Source: Bradyrhizobium arachidis
GTDB taxonomy: Bacteria > Pseudomonadota > Alphaproteobacteria > Rhizobiales > Xanthobacteraceae
Reading direction: 5' to 3'
NCBI RefSeq assembly: GCF_015291705.1
Contig: NZ_CP030050.1
Span: 2,046,001 to 2,110,000, forward strand
Length of the DNA: 64,000 nt
The notes beneath the pieces were generated by a model. It worked only from the letters and a program-made list of their open reading frames with translations, was not told where the DNA came from and did no database searches. Numbering within the stretch: position 1 is the first letter of the stretch; each line of letters begins with the position of its first letter. Positions 1-9,357 of the stretch are shown here, piece by piece. The position numbers and the translations under genes are program-made.

Positions 1-217
1 CCGGATCTGGACCTATGTTCGCGATGACCGGCCGTTTGGCGGCACGGATCCGCCGGCGGCCCTGTTCTACTACTCACGCAACCGGGCTGGAGAACATCCG
101 CAAAGCCATCTTGCCGGCTATGTGGGCCTCATGCAGGCCGATGCCTTCGATGGATATAACCAGCTCTACAAGGCCCAAAGGAAGCCAGCTCCGATCCTTG
201 AAGCGGCCTGTTGGAGC
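1..217 (+). pseudogene. IS66 TnpC fragment (internal part only)
   Basis: Reading from base 2, the frame gives an internal TnpC segment with [29 protein letters not shown] and EAACWS. It matches the intact TnpC at about 3400-3605 of this window almost codon for codon. It is cut at 217, exactly where the left end of the next IS66 element starts, and it begins before the window. It belongs to a second, related IS66 copy that was truncated. Confidence 0.85.
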
Positions 218-240
218 GTCTCCCTCCGGTGAGGGCCGCC
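218..240 (+). repeat. IS66 left terminal inverted repeat
   Basis: It begins GTCTCCCTCCGGTGAGGGCC and pairs with the reverse complement of 4471-4493, which begins GTAAGCATCCGGCGTAGGCC. A related end begins at 27959 next to another IS66 relic, which supports the assignment. Confidence 0.65.
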
Positions 241-276
241 TTGTCGGGTTAATACCAGTGCTGTGTAACAGCCCTT

Positions 277-681
277 ATGGACAGCAATAAGTTCAGTGCT
301 CAGATTGAACGGTTCGAGGTTGTCGAGACTGGCCGTCGCCGTCGCTGGACCGATGATGAGAAACTCAAGATCGTTCTGGAGAGTTTGCAGGCCCCGCGCG
401 CGGTCTCGTCGACAGCACGACGATACGGCATCTCGCGCTCGCTCCTGTTGACTTGGCGACGATCGTTTGGGACGCGGACGAGCAATACTGAACAACCTCA
501 GCCAGCGTTTGTGCCAGCGATGGTGATGCCGGACCAACCGCCGGCGCCGCCAGTAACTTTAGCGGGGCCAGCGAGCGGACGCATGGAGATTGTCGTCGGC
601 AAGGCCTGTCGGGTGATCGTGGACGCCGGCGTTGATATGACCGCGTTGTCTCGCGTATTGGATCTGCTGGAGCGGCGATGA
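277..681 (+). CDS. tnpA: IS66 TnpA accessory protein
   Basis: This 134-residue protein is an IS66 first-gene product. The N-terminal half carries a helix-turn-helix of the IS3/IS911-like type (RRRRWTDDEKLKIVLES, then ARRYGISRSLLLTWRR), presumably binding the element's ends. The C-terminal part (MEIVVGKACRVIVDAGVD) is the usual IS66 tail. It overlaps tnpB by four bases (ATGA at 678-681), so the two are translationally coupled. Length is normal. Intact. Confidence 0.9.
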   Translation: MDSNKFSAQIERFEVVETGRRRRWTDDEKLKIVLESLQAPRAVSSTARRYGISRSLLLTWRRSFGTRTSNTEQPQPAFVPAMVMPDQPPAPPVTLAGPASGRMEIVVGKACRVIVDAGVDMTALSRVLDLLERR

Positions 682-903
682 TTCCGATCGCGGCAGGGGC
701 GAGGATCTGGATCGCAACCGGTCACACTGACATGCGCAAAGGCATGCAGGGTCTGGCATTGCTGGTGCAGGAGGGGCTGGGGCGGGATCCTTTTGCCGGC
801 GACGTCTTTGTGTTCCGTGGTCGTGCTGGCACCCTGATCAAAGCCCTTTGGCACGACGGGATCGGGCCGTCGCTCTACGCCAAGCGCCTGGATCGCGGCA
901 AGT

Positions 904-2375
904 TCATCTCCTATGGCCTTTGTCAACTGTTTTGAACACAGCTTCCCGATCGCCCGTTTTGGGACGTGGATATTTGATGCATACGATCCGCATGGGTGAG
1001 GACGCCGAGTGTTCTCGACGGTCGCTCAGACTCCTATGCGGGGATTGGCTACCCCATGATGACGGTGCGTCGGAGGGCTGCCTCGCTCTGGCCTCGGACG
1101 TCGGCGTTTCCGCTGTCCAAAATGAATTCGAGGATTCCCTCTACCGCGCTCGGCGTCCTCGCTGATGCGGATCGTAGGATACGTCTTCGATTACGCGCCT
1201 AGCGGGACGCGCTGGCCGATGGACCAGATAAAGCCGAGCAGTTCCCGCGCAACTGCAGCGGTAGCGACGACTGAGCGTTTTCCGCGGGCTGTAAGCTTCC
1301 GATAGGTCTTGTGCAGACGTAGCTGCGCTTTCCAGGCCAGAGCAGCGATATCTTGTGGAACTGGCGGGCAACGCTCTTTCATCCATTGCCCGACCTTCGG
1401 CGTGGTACGATAGCTCCAGGCAGCTTCACACAGCACGGCCCGCGCGATCGAACTGCCCGCCTTGGTGATGCCGCGCGGCCTTACCGTACCGCCGCTGCTG
1501 TGCTCGCCTGGGGCGAGGCCGAAGTAGGCAACGAGCTGCCGCGGATGAGCGAAGCGGGAGAAGTCTCCGACCTCGGCGAGTATCGTAGCGGCGACGATCG
1601 GACCGACGCCCTTCAATGCTTGCAGAGCCTGCATCTGTTTGGCCCACGGGAGCTCGCGAGTAGTTCGCGGATTTGCTCCTCTACTCCAGCCTTGCGAGCC
1701 TCGTCATGCTCAAGTGCGTTGAGATAGGTCTGGAATGCAATCTGTTGCGCCGGATGGGCGAACGTCCTGTTGCAGAGCCATATCCGGTGTCGGCGACTCC
1801 AAGCCTTACCCTCGAAGCGTAAGTCGCAACGGAGCATGAACGCCTGAATGCGAATGCGATCTCGGCGGACATCCTGACCAGCTGCGTGCCGCGCCCGTAC
1901 CAGGTCGCGTAGTGCCTCATGAAGCGCGTCCGGCACCCAGACATAGGTGAGCTCACCGGCCCGATGCAGACGAGCCAAAATGATGGCGTCGCGCCGGTCA
2001 TTCTTGATCCGCTCGCCCGGCTTGCGTGGCGTCAACGAGGGCGCGCACACTCTGCAGATCATCCCCATTGTCGAGAGTTGACGTTGAACGTTGTAGCCGC
2101 ATGATCCAGCCTCGTAGACGAACTCGACGACACCATGTCGACGCGCCAGACTCCGAGCGAGTTTGCCGATTGCCGTCGGATCGTTCTTGATCGTGCCGAC
2201 ATGCCGAACCTCACCCGCTCGCCCAACGCCCGCTACCGCGACAGAAATTGTCTCTTTGTGTACGTCGAGACCAACGAAGGCACAAACCGATTGCATAGCA
2301 TTTCTCCTTCCTTGCCGGGTCCAATCCGGACGACGCCCAAGATGCGATCACGGGCAGGAAAAGGCCATGTCATCT
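904..2375 (-). mobile_element. IS110-family insertion inside IS66 tnpB
   Basis: The insertion is about 1.46 kb, bounded on both sides by TCATCT from the target or the junction. It carries one recombinase gene on the minus strand (1191-2296). Only about 75 bases lie upstream of the gene, but about 280 bases (910-1190) lie downstream. In IS1111-type members of this family the guide (bridge) RNA is encoded on the downstream side, so 910-1190 is where one would look. Confidence 0.75.
1191..2296 (-). pseudogene. IS110-family DEDD recombinase, frameshifted
   Basis: The N-terminal part (start codon at 2296) shows VGLDVHKETISVAVAG with the first catalytic Asp, FVYEAGSCGYNVQR, and IKNDRRDAIILARL with the DxxD pair: the RuvC-like DEDD domain. 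The C-terminal Tnp20 domain continues in another frame (MQALQALKGVGPIVAATIL, then LVAYFGLAPGEHSSGG and GNS-like GITKAGSSIARAVLCEAAW) down to 1191. The frame is lost at about 1635-1655. Together the parts make about 365 residues, a normal length, so a single small indel inactivated it. Confidence 0.9.
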
Positions 2376-2641
2376 GGCCTACGGCGTCGGACGGCGCGGT
2401 ATCGATCTCGGCGGCGCAGATGGCTTATATGCTGGAAGGGATCGACTGGCGGAATCCGCAACTGAGCTGGCGACCGCAGAGCGCAGGCTGATCCAGGAAA
2501 ATCTGCGGCTGCTGGCATTTTGGGGAGTCCCATCGCGTCCAATCTGTGATTCACTGCGTCGCATGAATGCGGATCGCGACGCTGCTACGGATGACGTTGC
2601 CGCGCTGAAGAAGGCGCTGGCAGTCGAGCGCGCGAAAGGGT

Positions 2642-4210
2642 TTGGAGATCGCCGCCGAACTCGCGGTCGCCCGCGCGAAAACGTCGGAAGACGAGGCGCT
2701 GATCGCGCAGCAGAAGCTGCAGATCGCCAAGCTGAGGCATCAGATCTACGGCCAGCGGTCGGAGGGTTCGGCGCGGCTGATCGAGCAATTGGCGCTGACG
2801 TTCGAGGAGCTGGAAGTCGACGCGACCGAGGACGAGCTCGCGGCGGAACGGGCGGTGGCCAAGACGACGGTGCGGGGATTTACCCGCAAGCGCGCTGAGC
2901 GCCAGACTTTCCCCGAGCACCTTCCTCGGGAGCGGGTGGTGATCGATGGACCTACGGCTTGTGAATGCTGCGGTAGCAGTCGTCTGCGCAAGCTTGGTGA
3001 GGACGTGACGCTGACGCTGGAAGTGGTGCCGCGCCAGTGGAAGGTGATCGAGACGGTCCGGGAGAAGTTCTCCTGTCGCGACTGCGAGAAGATCAGCCAG
3101 GCGCCGGCGCCGTTCCATGCCGTCCCCCGGGGACGGGCTGGCCCGAGCCTGTTGGCCATGATCATGTTCGAGAAGTTCGGCCAGCATCAGCCCTTGAACC
3201 GGCAGGCCGAGCGCTACGCACTGGAAGGCGTGCCGATCGCACTGTCGACCATGGCGGATGCCGTGGGAGCGGTCTGTGCCTCGCTGGATCCCCTGCTGCG
3301 CCTGCTGGAAGCCCATGTCATGCGGGCCGAGCGCCTTCATGCCGATGATACGACCGTGCCGGTGTTGGCCAAGGGCAAAACCGATACGGGGCGATGCTGG
3401 ATCTACGTCCGGGACGACCGGCCGTTCGGCGGCACGGACCCGCCGGCGGCGATGTTCTATTACTCACGCGACCGCAAGGGCGAGCATCCCCAGGCGCATC
3501 TGGCGGGGTGTGCCGGCATCCTGCAGGCCGACGCCTACGATGGGTACAACCAGCTCTATCTGGCGGGACGCCAGCCCGGCCCGATCCGGGAGGCTGCCTG
3601 CTGGTCGCACGGACGGCGCCCGTTCTTTGCCATGGCCGACATCGCAGAGAATGCCCGGCGCAAGGCCGCTGGCAAGAAGGAGATCCCGCTCTCGCCGATC
3701 GCAATCGAGGTCGTGAGGCGGATCGATGCGCTGTTCGAGATCGAACGCTCCATCAATGGCGGGAGCCCCGACGAGCGTCTTCAGATTCGACACACGCTGA
3801 GCCGGCCTCTGGTCGAGGACCTGCAAGTCTATATGCGGGAGCAACTCGCCAAGCTCTCCCGTGGGCACGACCTGGCCAAGGCGTTCAACTATATCCTGAA
3901 GCGATGGGCGAGCTTTACGCTGTTCCTCCAGGATGGCCGCGTGTGCCTCTCCAACAATGCCGCCGAACGGGGCTTGCGAGGCGTCGCGCTTGGACGGAAG
4001 TCCTGGCTGTTCTGCGGCTCTGATCGCGGAGGGCGGCGCGCCGCAGCCATGTACAGCCTCATCGTCACGGCAAAGATGAACGGCATCGACCCGCAGGCGT
4101 GGCTTACGGATATCCTCGCCCGGATCGCCGCCCATCCGGTTCATCGGCTGGACGAACTTCTGCCCTGGAATTGGACGCCAGCGGCAGCGATCTCCGCTCG
4201 CGCGGCATGA
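2642..4210 (+). CDS. tnpC: IS66 TnpC transposase
   Basis: TnpC is the DDE transposase of IS66. The protein has an N-terminal coiled stretch ([20 protein letters not shown]), a zinc-finger-like [17 protein letters not shown], the DDE_Tnp_IS66 core with [19 protein letters not shown] and [13 protein letters not shown], and the C-terminal [18 protein letters not shown] followed by [18 protein letters not shown]. The open frame starts at a TTG. The natural start is probably ATG 2563 ([20 protein letters not shown]) in another frame, with a one-base indel near 2635-2643. That would give about 549 residues. So the gene is probably slightly damaged at its 5' end even though the catalytic part is intact. 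Confidence 0.88.
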   Translation: MEIAAELAVARAKTSEDEALIAQQKLQIAKLRHQIYGQRSEGSARLIEQLALTFEELEVDATEDELAAERAVAKTTVRGFTRKRAERQTFPEHLPRERVVIDGPTACECCGSSRLRKLGEDVTLTLEVVPRQWKVIETVREKFSCRDCEKISQAPAPFHAVPRGRAGPSLLAMIMFEKFGQHQPLNRQAERYALEGVPIALSTMADAVGAVCASLDPLLRLLEAHVMRAERLHADDTTVPVLAKGKTDTGRCWIYVRDDRPFGGTDPPAAMFYYSRDRKGEHPQAHLAGCAGILQADAYDGYNQLYLAGRQPGPIREAACWSHGRRPFFAMADIAENARRKAAGKKEIPLSPIAIEVVRRIDALFEIERSINGGSPDERLQIRHTLSRPLVEDLQVYMREQLAKLSRGHDLAKAFNYILKRWASFTLFLQDGRVCLSNNAAERGLRGVALGRKSWLFCGSDRGGRRAAAMYSLIVTAKMNGIDPQAWLTDILARIAAHPVHRLDELLPWNWTPAAAISARAA

Positions 4211-4458
4211 CCACCCACGTCAACAAAATCCATCACGTCACCACCATCACCCAAGTCGCAAGGGACCTCGGCGAAGACGAAGATTGGCTGCGAGACGTTG
4301 CAAACGAAATGGAGATCGAGGACGGAGCCATCTGGGTCTTTGGCGTTGGCGAAGACGGCGTCCAGGCGTTCACCGACTTCGGCATCGAACGCCTCATCGA
4401 GCTCATCCAAGTCTATAAAGACAATCCCGAGTTGCTCAAACGCTGGTCGACCACATAA
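4207..4458 (+). CDS. IS66-associated small acidic protein, unknown function
   Basis: This 83-residue protein starts [20 protein letters not shown]. Its ATG overlaps the tnpC stop (ATGA at 4207-4210), so it is translationally coupled to the transposase. It is rich in Asp and Glu ([28 protein letters not shown]). I recognise no catalytic motif. A clearly homologous copy follows another tnpC relic at 27985-28224 (minus) and a decayed one starts near 49760. The gene therefore travels with this IS66 subgroup rather than being chance coding. It could be a regulator or a partner of TnpC; the sequence does not say which. Confidence 0.75.
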   Translation: MTTHVNKIHHVTTITQVARDLGEDEDWLRDVANEMEIEDGAIWVFGVGEDGVQAFTDFGIERLIELIQVYKDNPELLKRWSTT

Positions 4459-4470
4459 TCAGCTCAAGCT

Positions 4471-4493
4471 CGCGGCCTACGCCGGATGCTTAC
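4471..4493 (-). repeat. IS66 right terminal inverted repeat
   Basis: Reverse complement begins GTAAGCATCCGGCGTAGGCC; it pairs with 218-240 and lies 12 bases after the stop of the tail gene. Confidence 0.65.
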
Positions 4494-4528
4494 CGAGCTC
4501 ATGCCACCTCGACAGGCGTAACGGCGTT

Positions 4529-4582
4529 GGGGGCTGTGGACCGCTCGAGTCGTGAGGTGCGCTCGACCGGCCCACAGCCCCC
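4529..4582 (+). terminator. Terminator-like hairpin downstream of the IS66 element
   Basis: GGGGGCTGTGG at 4529-4539 is perfectly complementary to CCACAGCCCCC at 4572-4582, and TTTGTTGT follows. The 11-bp GC-rich stem followed by a T-rich tract fits a Rho-independent terminator, though the loop of 32 bases is long. It could instead be the inverted repeat of a lost mobile element. Confidence 0.45.
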
Positions 4583-4958
4583 TTTGTTGTAATCAGGATC
4601 AGGGGTAGTCGCAGACATCAATCGTGCAGAGGTGAAGGTGGGACCACGGCAGGGGAAATCCTGAAACCCATTATGTGGCCGATCATTCGATCGACGCCCG
4701 ACGCTAGACCAGGACAGCCCCAGACGAAAACACGGAAATGCGGTATCCAACCCGCGCATCAGAGCCTGTTCACCGACGTCTTTGGGTCCCGCCTTCTCCT
4801 CTGCACGATCCATCGGCGCAAGACTTCACGATGAGTCCTCGTGAAGGGGAAACCGTTTGCTGGGTGCTTGACTGGGGACATCAGGGGATGGTCCGGCCGT
4901 GCTCCGGCCCTGCCGGCACGAGAAGCTGGTAAGGGGCGCTCAAGACAAGGAGCACGCC

Positions 4959-5955
4959 ATGTCTCAGAAACTCAACGCGGCGATTGCCGTGATCGGCATC
5001 GATATCGCCAAAACCTCGTACCACGTCGTGGGCCACGACGCGCGTGGCGCCATCGTGCTGCGGCAAAAGTGGTCGCGCGGCCAAGTAGAAGCGCGGCTCG
5101 CCAATATGTCGCGTTGCCTCATCGGCATGGAGGCCTGCGTCGGTGCACACCACCTGGGCCGCAAACTCGCATCGCTTGGTCACGACGCCAGACTGATGCC
5201 GGCCAAATACGTCCTCCCTTACAGTAAGGGATAAAACAACGACTTCAATGATGCCGAAGCGATTGCGGAGGCCGTGCAGCGCTCGGCGATGAAGTTTGTC
5301 GCGACTAAGAACGCCGAGCAACTGGATCTGCAGGCATTACATCGTGTGCGCGAGCGACTGGTGTCGCAACGCACTGGGATCATCCAACCAGATTCGCGCC
5401 TTCATGCTGGAGCGCGGGATCGCCATGCGACAGGGCATCGGCTTCCTACGTACAGAACTACCCCCATTTCTTGCGACGCGCGCCGACGCCCTGTCACCAC
5501 GCATGTTGCGTGTCATCGAGGAGTTAACAGTCGATTGGCGACGGTTGGATCAGCGCATCAATGGCCTATCCGAAGAGATCGAAGCCGTTGCCCGTCAAGA
5601 TCAAGCCTGTTCGCGCCTGATGACAGTTCCTGGCATCGGCCGATTATTTCGAGCGCCATGGTGGCCGCGATCGGCACTGGAGACGTATTCTCCAAAGGCC
5701 GCGACTTCGGCGCCTGGCTTGCACTGGTGCCCTAACAGATCTTGACTGGAGACCGCACGATCCTTGGCAAAGTCTCGAGGCCTGGCAATCGCTACCTTCG
5801 CGTTCTATTCGTTCAGGCGGCATGGGTCGTGCTGGTCAGGATAAAAAGTTGGGAACGTTACGGCTTTGCCTCCTGGATCGAAGCCGCCGCCAAGAAGCGG
5901 CTACACCACAATGTGCTCGCTATCGCTGCTCGGCGCGGCCAAGGCGCGGCCTGGC
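4959..5955 (+). pseudogene. IS110/IS1111-type DEDD recombinase, multiply disrupted
   Basis: ATG 4959 follows an AAGGAGCACGCC leader with a good ribosome site. The N-terminal domain has VIGIDIAKTSYHVVGHDA, LIGMEACVGAHHLGRKL and DFNDAEAIAEAVQ, the Asp, Glu and DxxD residues of the DEDD family. A TAA stop lies at 5232-5234 in mid-gene. Frame changes near 5390 and 5640 separate it from NQIRAFMLERGIAM, LMTVPGIG and the C-terminal ILGKVSRPGNRYLR and RLHHNVLAIA. With the lesions repaired the protein would be about 330-340 residues, the family norm. A homologous broken gene lies at 51114-52090. Confidence 0.9.
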
Positions 5956-6303
5956 GATCTCGAATCAGCCGTAAGCAAGAGCGACGGCCGACCTTGACCG
6001 CCCTGCGCGCGACGCGATCGAGTTCTGCGGGCCGTGACGAAGGAACGGCCACTGGTCCGAACAAAGGAACTACGCAATATCAGGAGCAAGCCGATGACAT
6101 AGCCGCATCAACCGTCTCCAGCCGAGGTCTGCGAGAAGACAAGACAAAATGGAGGATAGGTCTTCCGAGCGTGTGCGGATACTGGTCGACCTTAATGGCC
6201 CGTCCGTGGCCTGTAGACTATCAGAACGCACGCGCGCTGATATCCATGATGGCCCGGAGCACGAACGCTCCAATCAGAGGCCGGATACATTGATGCAAGA
6301 CCG
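5956..6303 (+). other. Conserved 3' non-coding part of the IS1111-like element (candidate guide-RNA region)
   Basis: No credible coding frame. Three blocks recur in the same order and spacing in copy 2: CCGAGGTCTGCGAGA (6122) against 52199, GATATCCATGATGGC (6239) against an identical 15-mer at 52318, and GCCGGATA (6280) against 52357. The block distances are 117 and 41 bases here and 119 and 39 bases there. In IS1111-type elements the guide RNA lies downstream of the recombinase gene, which is the position seen here. Confidence 0.45.
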
Positions 6304-6714
6304 CCGTCGCCAATTCGACGAATCTTCTCGCAACGCACGGCCGGCTCTCGCGGCTCTTCGAGCTTCTTTAGGGCAAACAGCGGTAAAGCTTTGCGCAGTG
6401 GGGTTGCTGCGCAGGGCTCGCGCTGGCAGGCCGGAGCCGCGAGTTGCAGATGGCCGCTCCCGCCGCCATCGGAGCAATCAAATCAGACGCCGCTTGGCAG
6501 ACTTTAGCTGGCAACCAATCGAAGGGAGGAACTTTGCCTTTCGCTTCGCCAGGACCGAGCAGAAGATTACCTCGAACTACGGCGGCGGTCCGTCGACGCT
6601 GCCTGATCGGCGAGCGCTGGCTTGCGTTGCCGATTGGCCGAGCGAGGGGCATCGATCTCGAGCTCGACGGACTGAAATCGCGGTCGCCGCTGTCTCGACG
6701 AGAGGCGCGATCTC
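6304..6714. other. No recognisable gene
   Basis: A long open frame runs through 6149-6922, but its predicted protein is low-complexity and Arg/Ser-rich and resembles nothing I know. It overlaps both the IS1111-like tail and an istA relic in other frames. I treat it as chance. Confidence 0.5.
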
Positions 6715-6882
6715 AATTTGCCTGCGGGGTGACGGTCGATCTTCTGGCGCTAGCCCACGAGCGAGCATGCGAGGCCGAGCTCGCGGGGCTATCACGATCG
6801 ACCTCGATGCCGGACGGTTACCCAATCTTGCGGCACTGCGCGATCGCTTGCGACCCCAGACGACCTCGATTCCAGTGTCGCC
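6715..6882 (+). pseudogene. IS21-family IstA C-terminal relic
   Basis: The frame reads VTVDLLALAHERACEAELAG. After a one-base shift near 6785 it continues ITIDLDAGRLPNLAALRDRL. Both are diagnostic of the C-terminus of IS21/IS408-type IstA proteins. Nothing else of that element is recognisable, so it is an old, heavily eroded remnant unrelated to the better-preserved IS21 copy at 52.8-55.1 kb. Confidence 0.65.
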
Positions 6883-7534
6883 ATCAAGCTGGCGCGTTCT
6901 CGGCTTGATTATCGCGCCATGACCTGTTTGGTGGCGAGACCGAGGAGCAAGTCGACAGGGCAACACCACCGCAGCGCTGCCGGGCACAATCCTTGTGTGC
7001 TCGCGGGAGAGGGAGCCGAGCTCGAGAATGGGGCGGCGCTCCTCACAGTCAGACGAAGAAGATGGAGCAAACGCTGCGCGACCATTTTATGGGCTTAGTT
7101 AAGGCAAAGCTCGGCGACATCGTGATGGGAAGGGTCGAGCTTGCCGACTTCGGGCCGATCCGCGGGTGAGAACGCGCGGCGAACGTTGTGAGCGCTAAGG
7201 GATGAGCCCGACCGATCGCAATCAACGCGAGCAGTCGCTGGTCGCTCCCGGAGTGGTTGTCCTGGCGGGACTACATTCCTGTTCAGGGCTTTCCCTCCGT
7301 TGCCGCGCACTTCTATTTGCGGCAGGTCATAGTCATCGGTCCGGACTCTCCCGTGAAATTGTGCGTGACACCCGGAAATTTGCAGGAAATTGACGCGCTT
7401 GTTGTCCAATGCGCAGCGCAGATGCCATTGAAAACACCTATGGTCAGGCAGCTCAGTCTGCCAGCGGGCACTGACTAACCGTGTTCCAACACCACCCTTC
7501 GGGCCTAGGGTCCTTCTCCGGATTAGAAAACAAA
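6883..7534. other. Leader region of the amidohydrolase, no gene recognised
   Basis: Several short frames exist, none with family features or a ribosome site. No -24/-12 sequence or obvious sigma-70 promoter stands out. In-frame codons from GTG 7481 would extend the downstream protein by 18 residues, without family support. Confidence 0.5.
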
Positions 7535-8956
7535 ATGCGCAAAAATTCAAAGCCCGTCTGGGACCGCGTCGAGGCTCACAAATCAAAATTCTACGAGCTA
7601 AGCGACCGGATTTGGGATCGCCCCGAAGAAAATTATCAAGAATTTTTCGCCTGCGGTGAGCACCGTCGCGCGCTTATCTCAGAAGGCTTCACCGTGAGCG
7701 AAGGGTTAGCTGACATTCCGACAGCGATCATGGGCGAGGCGGGCACTGGTGGGCCACTCATAGCCATTCTTGGCGAGTACGACGCGCTACCAGGATTGAG
7801 CCAGCAGGCGGGAGTGGCGGAAAAAATCCCTGTCGTTCCCGGCGGATCCGGGCACGGCTGTGGCCACAATCTCTTGGGTTCCGCCTCTCTTTTGGCCGTC
7901 GTGGCACTGAAAGACTGGCTTGCCCAGACGGGGCTGCCGGGGCGTGTACGATATTACGGATGTCCTGCTGAAGAGGGCGGCTCTTCCAAAAGTTTCCTGG
8001 TGCGGGCCGGCGCCTTCGATGACGTAGACATAGCAATCTCCTGGCATCCCTCTACTTTCACTGGCGTATTCAGCCCGGTTTCGCTGGCCTGTGTGGAAAT
8101 GGAATTTACTTTCGATGGCCGCGCTTCTCACGCTTCAGTGGCGCCACATCTTGGACGAAGCGCCCTCGACGCCGTCGAGCTTATGAATGTCGGTGTGAAC
8201 TACATGCGTGAGCACATGCCTTCCTCCGCTCGCATTCACTATGCACTCATCGATGGCGGAGGCCTTGCGCCAAACGTAGTGCAGCCGCGGGCGGTTGTGC
8301 GTCACCTCGTGCGCGCGCGCGACCTCAACGGCATGTGGAGCTTGGTGGAGCGGGTCAAGAAAATTGCGGAAGGCGCGGCCCTGATGACGGAGACGACTGT
8401 CTCCGTAAAGCAGCTTTCTGGAGAAGCAAATCTTGTTGCAAATCCACCCTTGGAGGAAGCCATGCAGGCAAACCTTCTGGATTTGGGGGGCGCCGGGTTT
8501 GACAGCGTAGACATAGAATTCGCCAAGAAAATCCAGGAAACTCTTACTCCCGAGGACATTCGCTCATCCTTCGGGCGAGTTGGCCTGCCCGTTGGCACTG
8601 ACGCACTGTGCGAACAGGTATTCCCGTTGTACGGCTCCTCAACGGACTCCCTGGGATCGACCGATGTGGGAACGGTGAGCTGGGTCGTGCCTACGGTGCA
8701 ATGCCGCGCGGCTTCTTTCGCAGTAGGAACTCCGTTCCATTCCTGGCAGCTGGTCGCTCAAGGCAAATCGCCAGCTGCACACAAAGGCCTCGCACTGGCC
8801 GCAAAGGCAATGGCGGGCCTGGCAGCTGACGTCCTTTCAAATGAGGATCTCCTGTCGGCAGCGAAGGAAGCCTTTGCGACGTTTCGTAGTCAAAATCCTT
8901 TCAAGAACCCCGTTGGTGCGGAAACGAAGCCGTCGCTCGAAATGGCAAAATACTAA
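7535..8956 (+). CDS. M20 (AbgB-type) amidohydrolase
   Basis: This 473-residue cytoplasmic metallo-amidohydrolase belongs to the family that splits amide bonds of acylated amino acids, for example p-aminobenzoyl-glutamate or IAA-amino acid conjugates. The di-metal site is visible: GEYDALPG with Asp83, GHGCGHN with His107 and His111, and PAEEGG with catalytic Glu146/Glu147. The dimerisation domain lies at about 200-310 (DGRASHASVAPHLGRSALDA). Length and motif order fit AbgB (about 480 residues). I chose ATG 7535 because homologues start there; GTG 7481 is an alternative. Neither has a clear ribosome site. It is followed after 400 bases by an acyl-CoA dehydrogenase on the same strand. The substrate cannot be read from the sequence. 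Confidence 0.85.
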   Translation: MRKNSKPVWDRVEAHKSKFYELSDRIWDRPEENYQEFFACGEHRRALISEGFTVSEGLADIPTAIMGEAGTGGPLIAILGEYDALPGLSQQAGVAEKIPVVPGGSGHGCGHNLLGSASLLAVVALKDWLAQTGLPGRVRYYGCPAEEGGSSKSFLVRAGAFDDVDIAISWHPSTFTGVFSPVSLACVEMEFTFDGRASHASVAPHLGRSALDAVELMNVGVNYMREHMPSSARIHYALIDGGGLAPNVVQPRAVVRHLVRARDLNGMWSLVERVKKIAEGAALMTETTVSVKQLSGEANLVANPPLEEAMQANLLDLGGAGFDSVDIEFAKKIQETLTPEDIRSSFGRVGLPVGTDALCEQVFPLYGSSTDSLGSTDVGTVSWVVPTVQCRAASFAVGTPFHSWQLVAQGKSPAAHKGLALAAKAMAGLAADVLSNEDLLSAAKEAFATFRSQNPFKNPVGAETKPSLEMAKY

Positions 8957-9357
8957 CAGGTCAAGCCCATTCTGATGCGACACGACGCCTGCAAGAAGCG
9001 GGCAAGGTTAGAGCGTCCACTAAAGCACCTCGATCTGCGTACAGCAAGTTGTCTGCCGGTCCCAAAGAGGGCGCGATCTTTCTGTCAATGTCGGGCTGCA
9101 ATCCTGATCCACAGTCTGCCAATCCAGGTTCGACACGCTGGTCAAGTAAGAATTCGAAGCTTCGCAGGAAGCCCATAGTCCAAAATTTCAATAGCTGGTG
9201 AACTTGGTTGAGCGATCAGTTCGAATGGCGGACGGTCTCAATGGAAGCCGTCCTCAATTCGATCACAGCGCGGACGCTTCTGTTCGCGGATCAGATCGCG
9301 GCGATGGTGCGCGACGCCGCAGCAAAAGCTATTCCAAGGCATAGGAGTACAAAAGAG
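8957..9357. other. Spacer between amidohydrolase and acyl-CoA dehydrogenase
   Basis: No gene recognised. The last 120 bases are open in the same frame as the dehydrogenase (MEAVLNSITARTLLFADQIA from 9241), but the family start and a ribosome site point to 9358, so this is probably leader. Confidence 0.5.

Larger units (their letters stand above)
678..2491 (+). pseudogene. tnpB: IS66 TnpB, split by an IS110-type insertion
   Basis: The first half (678 to about 909) reads MIPIAAGARIWIATGHTDMR and on to KRLDRGKFI, the typical IS66 Orf2 start. The rest of the protein (WPTASDGAVSISAAQMAYML, then EGIDWRNPQLSWRPQSAG and stop) resumes at about 2371 and ends at 2491. Joining the two halves restores a full-length TnpB of about 115 residues. 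The hexamer TCATCT stands at both junctions (904-909 and 2370-2375). TnpB is required for transposition in studied IS66 elements, so this copy should be immobile. Confidence 0.9.
218..4493 (+). mobile_element. IS66-family element, interrupted by an IS110-type insertion
   Basis: The element holds tnpA, tnpB and tnpC in the usual order plus a short tail gene. Its ends are imperfect 23-bp inverted repeats at 218-240 and 4471-4493, with 15 of 23 positions matching by eye. Without the nested insertion (about 904-2375) it would be about 2.8 kb, a normal IS66 length. I see no flanking 8-bp target duplication: the 8 bases before 218 and after 4493 differ. The left flank is another IS66 tnpC, so the copy may have arisen or been reshaped by recombination. 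Confidence 0.8.
4880..6303 (+). mobile_element. IS1111-like (IS110-family) element, copy 1, decayed
   Basis: A recombinase pseudogene (4959-5955) has a short leader of about 80 bases and a trailing non-coding stretch of about 350 bases. The same organisation and recognisable sequence recur at about 51045-52385. The limits are approximate and come from comparing the two copies. Confidence 0.7.

Noticed and set aside
6149..6922. 257-codon plus-strand frame
   Set aside because: No family features; it covers an IS1111-like non-coding tail and an istA relic in other frames.
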